Position numbers and translations under genes: made by a program. 64,000 bases of DNA, taken from Adineta vaga (taxonomy: Eukaryota; Rotifera). The stretch is from NCBI GenBank assembly GCA_021613535.1, contig CP075494.1, positions 1,178,001 through 1,242,000 on the forward strand. The letters are read 5' to 3'. Shown in pieces: positions 46,870-57,186 of the stretch; the stretch's first letter is position 1; each line of letters starts with the position of its first letter. The notes below the pieces were generated by a model that saw only the letters and a program-made list of their open reading frames with translations, was not told where the DNA came from and made no database searches.

Positions 46870-49110
46870 TTTGCCATTTTCGGTCAGGATCAGGCAAAGA
46901 TTTGCGTCTTTTTCCTGAGGAAATGCGTAGATCTTGAAAGAAGCGTGTAGCCGCATTTTATTAGGATCCTGTCAGGATTTATATCAAGATTAGATTAAGA
47001 TATTACTTAGTATATCATTGTTTTATAACTAGGATTTTGTCAAGAAAGTCTTCCAGCGTGATAGAAGTGTGTAGCCACGGTTTACCAGGATCTTGACAAG
47101 ATTTATACCAAGAGTAAAGAAGAAATTGAGTAGGAACGAGTGAAAATCTTTTAAAGATCTTTTCAGGATTTCCAGAGAGTATTTAAAAAAAAGGAATTTT
47201 CAGATTCTATCAGGATTTTATCTCACATTTTGGGTGCATCCGTTTTCTAATTTCTTGAAGGTTATTATCAGGAATCTACAGCTATTCAACGGATAATATT
47301 TAGTTATTATATGAATACAAGATTAGAACTTACTCAGAACGCGTCAGGATTGTTGCAGGATTATCTAAATAGAGCAGAATAAATGTGAACACATAGAGAT
47401 TCGAACTCTAGACCTTCAGTTCATGAACTGAACAGCTAACCCAGCTGAACTGTTTTCTCGTTCTAAGACTATATATGAACACCATTTTATGTTTTCTTTT
47501 GATTCACATATTTTTAGAAAACGTTTCTGTTATTATGTCTCTGGTTATTAAAACTTATTTAATTATGCAAATGTATGAGTATACGAGGAAAGAAATTTTC
47601 CTTATTCATTCCTAGCTTTAAAGAAATGAATTATTATATTTTATTCATCGTTATTTATACAAAGAAGAGAAATTTCGTACTACTCGATGACTTTGGATAA
47701 TCATTACTTTAGTCTAAATATATCAATGAACAATAAAACATAATTGTATCAAATCCAGAGGAGAATCTTGCCCGGATCTTTTCCATTTCTTCATCTGGAT
47801 GCGATCAAGAATTGAAAATCATTTCAATGAAATCCTAACTTTTGCTGTATTATAGTTTGATTCTATTTTTGGACAGAATCTTTATGCTTAGATTCGAATA
47901 AATTTTTGAAAAGGTTCGAGACAGGATTGTGACTATATCTTGTTGATATCTTATCAAGATCTTGATAATACTTAGATTGATTTAAATAGAAATAATGATG
48001 ACTAATCTTGAAAAGATCTTAGAAGATTTCAGAACAGTTTTCAAACGTTTCTGAAATACAAGATAAAAAGGAAAGAAGACAAAATAATGACTAAAGCTTG
48101 ATAAGATCCTAGACTGATAAGTCAAAGATTTAAAAATATACAGTAATACGAACAGATCGGAGAAATATCCTGATGTAACTTAAAATAATAAAAGCAATTC
48201 TTAGAGCAACTTGATCATGATCTTGAACAGATAACGAATAACTTTTATAAAAAGCATACATTTCTGTTAAAAGATATCTTAGCAGGTTCTTGAAGGAATC
48301 TGACACAGGATCCTGTTTTATCTTAATTTATTTATACACATTATATAGCTCATATAATTTAGATCTAAGATTCTGACAAATCTTTGCAGGATATTTCCAA
48401 GATAATAATAATGCAAACACAGAATCTGATGTTTTATAACTAGCTCATTTTAAATATCATGGAAATCCTATACGGATCTTTACAGGAATTTAAAGCAGAT
48501 TTTGTGCAAATCCTTTTTCATGTTTTACCAGGATTGGGAGCAGAAAGATATATGAATCGTCTCAAGATCTTGACGATCAGATTGAAGATATTTCAAAAAA
48601 TAAAAATTCGAAAAAATCTTAACAGATTCTTCTTTATTTCTTAATAAGATCCTGTTAATACCTAAAATTTCTAAAGCTAAGTTTCTACTGTTGTTTTTTG
48701 GCAAGATCTTGATTGAATCCTGAAGAAATTTATAATAGCATATTCTGATGATACCCACTGAGAAACAGATTCAGATCCCTCTGGAACTTGACAGAATTTT
48801 CTATGTGCATATGCATCTGAACAGAGCGTCTTTTCTTGCGAGAATCTTTCTCTGATTTATCTTCATTTCCTGACAAGATCCTGGAGAAATCATGAAAGGG
48901 TCCTATTATGACAGTCTACCAAAATAATCTGAGCAAGAACCTGAGAAATCCTGATTGAGATCGTGTTTGACCGTGACATATCTTGTAGAAAGGAAAATAC
49001 CAGGATTTAAAACAAGATCCTCACTTACACCTGATCAGATCCTATATCAAAGAAAGCACAAGGAATTGCAACAGGATCCTTAGTTAAACTTGGCAAGATT
49101 TCACAAGGAA
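46870..49110. repeat. Degenerate CAGGATC(T)TG-rich repeat region
   Basis: Over about 2.2 kb, words such as TCAGGATTT, AAGATCTTGA, GGATCCTG and ATCAAGATC recur every 20-70 bp in both orientations without a fixed period that I can measure by eye. It starts exactly where the PAN exon ends. Confidence 0.55.
47386..47457 (-). tRNA. tRNA-Met (CAT)-like gene
   Basis: 72 nt. Acceptor stem GAAAACA/TGTGTTC (one mismatch), D arm CAGC-TGGGTTA-GCTG, anticodon arm TTCAG-TTCATGA-CTGAA with anticodon CAT and U33, T arm TAGAG-TTCGAAT-CTCTA, discriminator A. All four arms fold, unlike the SINE head. No T-run terminator follows closely, and it sits in repeat DNA, so it may be a SINE head, a mitochondrial insertion or a lone tRNA copy rather than an active gene. 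Confidence 0.6.
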
Positions 49111-49691
49111 CACTCAGGATTGAGACTAGGGATAATAGTCATTTCTGGAACACGAATGCCGCCAAGTTAGTATAGTTGTAATATACCATAAGAAAGAGCT
49201 CTTCGCATCATATACCGATTGATCCGCACTTAGCTAGTGTCGCCTTTGGGTTGCCTCATGAAGGTCGTTGCAGACATTTCATACCTTCAATAGAGCTTGC
49301 TTAGAACTAGATCTGAGTACAATGCAGAAAGCTATCGGACGGGAAGTTTACAAAGGGTTTGGGAGCTTGTGACCATTAACCTCAAAAATTTCCAGGTCAT
49401 TACACTAGGTCTATTGACAAATGGGAAATAGAAGTTTGCAATTTCATCTCTATTTTGGCCATGATGAAATCCATGCCACTTATTTCGAAATCGTTTTCCC
49501 TGTTTTGTTTTTTACTCGGATTATATTTTCACGGAGTAATTATTCTGGTTTTAGGACAAAATTAGATTTCATTACACTCAGTAGACTAGGAAAATACATT
49601 TTTCGTGAGTAAACTGAAAACTAATAGTATATGAAACAATTATTTTGGCCCAAAGGAAAATGACTTCCACGCTCTATATTGGAAGTGCAGT
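49111..49691. other. Spacer
   Basis: No recognised feature. The open frame at 49421-49612 is unsupported. Confidence 0.35.
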
Positions 49692-49742
49692 ATGGATGTG
49701 GGTACAGGTGTTGTCGTTATCTTAATCCACACCCACAATCTT
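49692..49742. repeat. Telomere-like hairpin (degenerate)
   Basis: GGATGTGGGTACAGGTGTTG opposite AATCCACACCCACAATC. Confidence 0.55.
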
Positions 49743-49907
49743 GTAGAAGAGGAGGAGTAGAAGACTTCGAGGTAAACGTGAGAAGTTACCTTTATTCATT
49801 AAAAGTGAGTGATATTCAGTGTCCAAATAAACAATACCAATTTTTAATTATGCCTTGCTGAATTCTTTTTTTTTCTCATTTTGATATTTATTTTTCACAC
49901 AAAAAAG

Positions 49908-50243
49908 AACCGACCACTACGTCAGCAATCACTATATCAACACCATCAAGCTCAACATCAACAACTTCGACCTCAACAACATCCAGCTCAACGTCAACAA
50001 CTTCAACCTCAACAAGCTCAACATCAACAACATCCAGCTCAACGTCAACAACTTCAACCTCAACAAGCTCAACGTCAACATCCAGCTCAACGTCAACAAC
50101 ATCAACATCCAGCTCAACGTCAACATCCAGCTCAACGTCAACAACATCAACATCCAGCTCAACGTCAACAACATCAACATCCAGCTCAACGTCAACAACA
50201 ACAACAACAACAACCTCGACATCAACGACTGCATCAGTTTGTG
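49908..50243 (+). CDS. Ser/Thr-rich mucin-like exon
   Basis: Acceptor CAAAAAAG/AACC and donor TTTGTG/GTATGT bound 336 nt. The frame consistent with both encodes PTTTSAITISTPSSSTSTTS and about 80 more residues of almost only Ser and Thr, ending TTASVC. This is a typical O-glycosylated spacer between extracellular domains. The DNA is a 27-bp-type repeat of TCAACATCCAGCTCAACG. The longer Gln/His/Arg-rich frame on the same strand (49881-50351) and the minus-strand Val/Asp frames are shadows of this repeat. Both borders are phase 1, matching the PAN exon upstream and the FG-GAP exon downstream. Confidence 0.6.
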
Positions 50244-51049
50244 GTATGTAACAAACCAAATAATAATCGCTTTCTATGTGCTGAACAACAAGCTATCAGA
50301 AGTCTCTCACAAAATAGAAGAGCTCGGTCTTTTGAATCATTCTACCTATAAACTTTCTCCGAGCTCTTCTGATCCTTTCAATTTTTTTCTATAGTTATTC
50401 ATTTAAAACTTTTTCTGAGGAACGAAATTCATTTTCGACATTTGCAGGATGTTTATAAGATTTTCATAGCATAGAAACAGTATTTTTCTTTCTTCACGCA
50501 TTTCCATCGCAAAAAATGATAAAAAAAGTATTTTTTTGTGCATAAAAACGCTGATTAATTCTTAAAAGCCGAAGTGAGTTTTGAAGAAGTTGAAGAAGAA
50601 CTAATCACAGAAATAGAGATTCTGGATTCTCAGTATGCACATACTGCAGTTAAAAATGCTGGATGACACGGAAAGTTTTTCTACTGAGGTGAGCTGGGTG
50701 ATATACAATCTTCTTAATTTTTCGACCGCAGTGGTCTCTAATATGGTTTAGAATAACCGAAGGTTCACTGCGATAACATTTTAACATGTCTTATATCATT
50801 TATAGCGCGAAAAATTCATAATAACCTTCGTTACTATGGCCAAATATCTCCGGAAAAAAAGCTATTCCGTATTACGCCAGAATGTATTGGTAGAAGAGTT
50901 AAAAGGCTGTAATGTTGTTTTATATTAAAGTTTTGACTTATTTCTAATGATATCATCCGAAGTTCATGTTGTATATGTCAGAAGACAGAAATGTATGAGT
51001 AGTGAATTTTGCTGCAAAAACTATTCACTGAAAAAATTTCCGAAGAATA
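50244..51049. other. Spacer or intron
   Basis: No coding or repeat feature recognised. It would be intronic if the PAN, Ser/Thr and FG-GAP exons form one gene. Confidence 0.35.
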
Positions 51050-51166
51050 ATAAACCCTTTTTGCATAGTTCAACAGGATCAACGCTCAAATGGTCCGTTT
51101 CTTATATATGATGGTAAACTCTGTATTTGAGGGTTGATCCTGTTGAACTATGAAAAAAGAGTTTAT
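51050..51166. repeat. Palindromic element (about 117 bp)
   Basis: CATAGTTCAACAGGATCAAC at the left and GTTGATCCTGTTGAACTATG at the right, extending outward through T-rich ends to ATAAAC/GTTTAT. It can fold on itself almost fully. No duplicated target seen. Confidence 0.75.
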
Positions 51167-51601
51167 CAAAGAGAACTCGAAAAAAACAAATCTAGTAAAA
51201 CCGCTAATATCAGCGTTTTTAAATGCAGTGGCTATCAGTGGTTCTGCATGCCGCGGTGTGGATGTTAACAGCCGCGGTTTTCTGAGAATGTGGTTTAATG
51301 AACCGCGATGTACTGGCTGAAGAACGCAGTATCTTAATCCAAAAATAAATGTGTAAGCACTTAGAGGATGTCGTGCCCCGCTTTTTCGTAACTTTTTGCA
51401 CAGTTTTTCTTGTGTGGGCTCTGTCCTCAACAAATGGCTTAGGAGTTCAAAGGGACTTGGAAAAATTCCTACAAAGCCCCTCGAAGGACAAACTCTCTAA
51501 AAATGTAGAGGGAAGAGGCTGACTAGGTGGCCTTGGGTGAACCCAGATGGGTGGGGTTTTTAACATCACGGTTTTCAGCGATTTATATGTACTGCGGTTC
51601 T

Positions 51602-51731
51602 CAACGTTTTTTTCATGAAGTGGAAGTCAGACCATTAATGAAGTTATCAGAAACCGCCTCAAACCGCGGTTTCTGGTGGTATTTGGCGCCTTCATTAATG
51701 GTCTGACTTCCGCTTCATGAAAAATACGTTG
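51602..51731. repeat. Long palindrome with about 41-bp arms
   Basis: CATGAAGTGGAAGTCAGACC with ATTAATGAAG continuing it is matched on the right by CTTCATTAAT and GGTCTGACTTCCGCTTCATG. The centre carries AACCGCGGTT. Probably a fold-back MITE. Confidence 0.78.
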
Positions 51732-51970
51732 AAAACCGTTGAATGGCATCGATTTTTTCCGTAGGTAGAGGGCGTTGACAAGTTAATTTAATAGTCACGA
51801 ACCTTTTTTCAGGGTTTATTATTCGCCGGACATTTCTTTCCGTGTACGTATTCTGGAACTCTGTTTTTGTGTTTGATAGATGTTTCAGTATGATTTTTTC
51901 TCCATTTTACAATCAATTTGACTGTGTTCACCGCAGAAAATAGTGGCTTTCATAGGTACGATTTTATAGC

Positions 51971-51978
51971 TTCGTTCT
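51971..51978. repeat. Left 8-bp target-site duplication
   Basis: TTCGTTCT, repeated exactly at 52325-52332. Confidence 0.85.
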
Positions 51979-52324
51979 CAGTGGCGGAGCCAGGATTTTG
52001 TACTAGGGGGGCTCAGCCCCTAACTTCAAAATCGACTCTGAAAAAAATTTTTTTTCACCAGTTTCAAGGCTAAGTTGCATATAAAAACCAGGTGTCGGTA
52101 CAGAAAAAAATCCTGAAAAACCCAAAGTGAAAAGCAAAAAAAAAAAAACCTGTACTCCCCTTCGAGCTTAGTCGGGTTCGTGAAAAACCGGATCTTCACA
52201 ATCATTTTAGGCGCCAGGGGCAAAAATTTTTCTAGGGGGGGCGCGAAAGGTCGTAGGGGGGGCGCGAAAGGTCGTAGGGGGGGCTGAGCCCCCTCTGGCC
52301 CCCCCCCCCCTGGCTCCGCCACTG
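51979..52324. mobile_element. hAT-like MITE with CAGTGGCGGAGCCAGG ends (346 bp)
   Basis: Starts CAGTGGCGGAGCCAGG and ends with its exact inverse CCTGGCTCCGCCACTG. It is flanked by the 8-bp duplication TTCGTTCT. CAGTGGCGGA is a common hAT terminus in animals. Subterminal G/C homopolymers and an internal tandem GGGGGGGCGCGAAAGGTCGT repeat are present. The minus-strand frame at 52026-52367 is within the element and non-coding. Confidence 0.9.
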
Positions 52325-52332
52325 TTCGTTCT

Positions 52333-53300
52333 ATAACGATTAATACGATGTCCTCGGAAGTAAACATTCGGCTTTTGAGGGTTAAAGACCTGGTTATTGT
52401 ATATATTAATTAATTACAATGGAGTCTTTGCATATGTCTTTTGAAACATTTGTTGAAGGAGATCTTCAGTTGCGACGGGATTTAGGTTATTCAATGGGGA
52501 AGATTTCGTTGGAAAAAAAAAGAAAAAGCTGTGTACACGCTGTGAAATTTTAGAAAACTTTCGGTATTTGCAACGAACTCAATAGTCGTTTTGAAAATCT
52601 CGCAGAAAATCTAAGAAATTTAGAAAAACGACTTCCAGCACGCTTACAATCTTATTAAAGGTGTTTTTCAACGAAACCATCTGATGTCATTAACCACGGT
52701 TCAGTTTGAGCCTGACTCAGATATCGAAAGTTTCAATACTTCAGTCACACAGAAGAATAAATCCCGAAATGATATCCAAACACAATGCGCAAACCTCAAC
52801 CGACATCCAAATTCATCAAACTCAAACGGTTTCGGTTTGGTACATGTCTAATCGTGGCCCTTGAATATCATATAAGCTTTAAAAAACCTTTTCTGTATAG
52901 TCCGACTAGCAGTAGTGCTCGATGCTGGTGGAGAACGTTCCATAATGAAAACCTCGCATTTTAGAAGACAACATGAAATGTACAAAGACATGCACTTGAA
53001 AGTTTTGCATTCACGGCAACAATGTTTTGTCTTGCATGTCAGAGATGAGCGACTCCAGCTATAAATCTCACTCCAAGCTTACTTCAAATACGACCTAAAG
53101 AAGCAACAGTTCTAGAATAAAAGTTGCGCGTCGCCAGTGCAGACATTCAAATCCATCCTGAAGATGAGAAAATCGTGGACATCTTGACGGCATTCGACAA
53201 TCTTTGAAAAACGTATCGAAGATAGTTTAACTGATGGTATTCGCTAACTTTTCTTTTTCTACGGCGTAGGAAGGATTGTCGGAGAATTATACACAAGTCA
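52333..53300. other. Spacer with a half copy of a small palindromic element
   Basis: AACGGTTTCGGTTTGGTACA followed by TGTCTA (52826-52851) resembles the right end of the 57-bp element at 61984-62040. No gene recognised. Confidence 0.4.
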
Positions 53301-53320
53301 AATCTTGAGGGTGTGACATT
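53301..53320. repeat. Single arm of a telomere-like hairpin
   Basis: AATCTTGAGGGTGTG without a nearby C-rich partner. Confidence 0.4.
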
Positions 53321-53487
53321 TTACAATAGTATATGTAAACTGTGTTGTCCATGATGTTTGCATAAAATATTTCTATGTGAACAGCATATTCTGTGTATTA
53401 TTTCATGAACTTTCACCTAAGCTACGTGATATGAGAAAAAAATCTGATTGTGTTACCTGTTGTACACACATAGATTGTATGGTGATG

Positions 53488-53495
53488 ATAGAAAT
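53488..53495. repeat. Left 8-bp target-site duplication
   Basis: ATAGAAAT, repeated exactly at 54801-54808. Confidence 0.85.
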
Positions 53496-54800
53496 CAGAG
53501 CTATGACGAGTACAAGTACTCCAAGTAAAAGTACTTTACTTATACTGGCAAAATTGTACTTTGTACTTGTACTTGTACTTGGTTGCCAGTACTTGGTACT
53601 TGTACTTGTACTTGACGACAATTATTTGGTACTTGTATTTGTACTTGGTTAGCAGTACTTGATATTTACATTCTACTTCTGCAAAAGCAAGTTGCGTGAA
53701 TTAAACAGAGTAACTAAGAAATCTCTAAAGATCATTGAATAGCGTTATCTGATTAAAAAAATATAGTTATCAAAATATTGTAATGAAGATTTCTGCTCTA
53801 ATATACGAATATAAATAATATGTCACTACAACTAGGGACAAATTTTTAACGATTGTTTTTACTGTTTTTGGACGTATAAAGCTAAAATCGTTACACACCT
53901 ATATTTAATCAAAATCTTTAGTTTTTGAAACTTTTAGCTCCTTAGCCGAGATCAGTGATAAAACTACCTCTATGGATTTTAGTTACAAATCGATCATTGT
54001 CGCAAATGTTGTAAAAAATTTGCAGAAAATGAATACAAAACTTTGTATTGCAACATGAATGATGGATTTCACCACTAGTTTTAGCTAAAGGGGTGAAACT
54101 GCGAGAAACTAAAGATCTTGATTGTATATAAATGTAATGAGAATCTCAGCTTTATCTGTCTGAAAAAAGTATGATAAATATGGTTAATAAATCTTCCCCA
54201 GTTATTAAAATACATAATTTATTCACCGGAAGCTATTTTCAATGATTATATTGTCATTATTTGAATCTCTTCGAAATTGAAAAAACAATTTGGTGATGGT
54301 TATACTCGTTGAATTTCGTATTACGACTATATAGTATTTGATTAAAGTACAACACATCTTTTCAAATTCAGATTCGTGATGTATAATTCAAGATAGATCG
54401 TTTCTCTGATACATCTGGAATTTACCTAAAGATTTTACTAAAGATTAATACTCAATCATGTCTTCTCACTTTAAGATATTGGTACTAGAAAAATTAGGAT
54501 CAGACGTGAATTAAGATAAAGAAAAACGTATAGGATTCAGCGTTAAAGTCGATAAGATATAGATTAGTTCGGGGTTCGAAGATTACGACAAATCAGAAAA
54601 TTATGATCATTCTTCTATCACCGTGAGTATTAGCATTATATCAATAAACCTAAAGGACACTTCAATTAAAATACAGGATATTGTTTCGCATTTGAAAATC
54701 AAGTACGAAGTACTATTTACTAAGTACAAGTACAAGTACAAGTACCAAGTACTTTTCGCCAAGTACAAGTACAAGTACAAATACTTGCGTCATAGCTCTG
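53496..54800. mobile_element. Non-autonomous hAT-like element (1305 bp) with GTACTT subterminal repeats
   Basis: Terminal inverted repeats CAGAGCTATGACG (13 of 13) flanked by the 8-bp duplication ATAGAAAT. Inside each end is an array of TTGTAC/GTACAA units in mirror orientation (53555-53660, 54700-54785), and the middle has a second inverted pair around ATCTTTAGTTT. No transposase frame remains. Subterminal hexamer arrays like these are typical binding sites for hAT transposases. Confidence 0.88.
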
Positions 54801-54808
54801 ATAGAAAT

Positions 54809-57186
54809 CGATATTCAATAGAGGTCCTGGCGGTATTTGTGCCACAATACTGGTACTAATATGCAGTGCATGGAGATTTTGTCAATAATTTTTGATACAA
54901 ATAAGATACAATAGTGTAGTTCTCATCGATGGACTATTGTAAACTCATTTACATGGTCTGTTGAAGATTCCATTCATCCCCTTTCAAAACCAATTCATTC
55001 TGTAAAGTATTTGTAGCAAAGTCTCAGTGGTCAGGTATGCATTCAAACGCCTCTATAAAATCAATAAAAATTTGGGAAATTTACATATATTTTATCAGGT
55101 ATTCAAGAGTCATAGATGCCGTAGATGGAGTCAGAAGAAATCTTCTTTTAATACTAGAAACAATCATTGAAGAAATAGTAAATAACATTTAGAAAAATAT
55201 ATAATACATAATTTCATGCATGCTCCTTTCTGTCTTCTAATCTTAATAGTCGAAACTCTCCGTCTTATTTTGCTCCAGAGTTATTGACAAAATACTGATT
55301 AAATAGATGTTAGTATAACAGTTACATAAAATCGAACAACAGATCGTACCCAGATTCTACTATCTCGATATCAATTGACGTACTATCAAATAGTATAGAA
55401 AATCAGAGCATTTTTTTCTCTGTCAGACTGTATCGAGAAAAAGTCTTTTAAAGCTTACTATAAATGGTATTCAAGAGCCACGATCACTACTTTTAGATAT
55501 GTCTGTTTATTTCTAGTGGTAATCCGAATGTCTTCAAAATCACCGATCTCAGACTCCTAAACTAAGCATGAGCCTGTATTACGTTTCACGGAATACTGAA
55601 ACTTTTACCAAGTCGAAGTATCCGATAATAAAACTTAACCTTGTCGTATGGTCATTTAATTTTTGGGTGTATTGAATACCGTAAGCTGAAACTTCAGTGA
55701 GACGTATAAAAATTTATAAAAAAGACCATGAGCAGTTATCTTTTTTGAATTTTTCTTACTCAGCTAGGATCTATCTAATGTAAAAGGTCCGAAGTCAAAT
55801 ATGTTGCCACTGATTTCGGATGGTTTCCTCATTAAGTATCTGTGCAAGTGTTCCGTTTTCTCAAATAAACCTCATGAATATTGTATATCGACTGTAGATG
55901 AACGTACTGCATGAAAATCACAATGGGAGTAAACAAGGTTTGCATAATTTGCAAATGAGATTTTGTTAAACCGCACGAGATTAATTTGCCATGGTGTTTA
56001 TAACTGATGAACAAGCGGACTGTGGAGTTAACTACTAGTAGTTGCAGAAACAAATTGTCAATGAATTTCTTTTTCTCTACTCTACTATTACTTTTTAATA
56101 TTCGCTGTTGTATCGTCATTACATCAGATAAGTGTTGTATAGTCCACTCAAACTAAGCAAGAGAGAGGTAGCACTATTCGTTAAAAAATAATTTATTGCC
56201 GACATCTTATCTACTGCATTAGTTTATGTTCTTTTATTAGATTTTGGCTCGTTCCTTAGTAGCCCAAAAATGAGGTACAAATACGTAATCGAAAAAACAG
56301 CATTCGATTCGTTCTAAATGTCAATCTAATCAAATAGTCAATTTTTAAAAGCAATTAAGGAATCTTATCGATTTATTGTAATGCACAAGATAGCTAAAAA
56401 TGTGTTCGCCCTCATAGATAGCAATTTACAAGAGACTCAAAAATCCTTCTAATTGATGACGGAATTGTCAATAAGCCTGTTGATAGATTTTAGAATTTCT
56501 CCTGTATATCGAACATTTATATAAGAGTACTGTTAGAATCGATCTTAATTTATCGATTAACAAGACTTTGATAGAGTGGCATAGAAATAACGTCACTGAA
56601 GTTACCATGACATGTGGCTCGCTTTTGCACGAAGACTACGAATCATACAGCCAAAAACAAGATAAAACATTTTTCGTCCAAGCGTGATGGTATTTCGCAA
56701 CAGGAGGATACGACTTAACCATCACTTATGTACAGTAATGTTTCAAGAAAGAATTTGTGATTACACTCTCCTATGTCATAGTTTCGCTCATCACTGAAGC
56801 AAAGCATACTATCGAACCTCCGATTTCACAGTGTGAGACTAGCTTTAAGAAGCACAGAAAGATAACTCAATTTCGCACCTTGAGTCTTACATCTTTAAAA
56901 ACTTACGTACCATCTCAGAGCCATTTCTCCTTTTATCACGCTCGTGCATGCGATGCCATGAATTCCCCATTTTTCCCAAGTTCGAAATCTGCAAAGAATC
57001 GTAAACCGTAACTCGAGTTGTGTATGTATCAGAGAGAACCTTGTGGATTACAGTTCCCCCATCATGGTGACGGTTATAAAAATGAGAGGTAGATGTTCAC
57101 TACAGATGAAACAAAACGGATTTTTGGGACTACTTATTTCAACTAATGATGGATTGAGCTGACACAGTAATTCTTTTATCAAATAG
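54809..57186. other. Gene-poor stretch
   Basis: About 2.4 kb without recognisable genes. The frames at 55832-56119 and 56757-57011 have no domain. The last bases (TCTTTTATCAAATAG) form a good 3' splice site for the FG-GAP exon. Confidence 0.4.

Noticed and set aside
49881-50351. Gln/His/Arg-rich 156-residue protein
   Set aside because: It is the wrong frame of a TCAACA-type repeat; the frame consistent with the splice borders gives a Ser/Thr-rich exon.
52026-52367. Pro-rich minus-strand protein
   Set aside because: Lies inside a hAT-like MITE; the Pro-rich part is the internal tandem repeat.
52880-53290. hAT transposase remnant
   Set aside because: A few residues looked suggestive, but neither strand gives a dimerisation-domain pattern.
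53555-54785. Two unrelated microsatellites
   Set aside because: They are subterminal repeats of one element with exact terminal repeats and target duplication.
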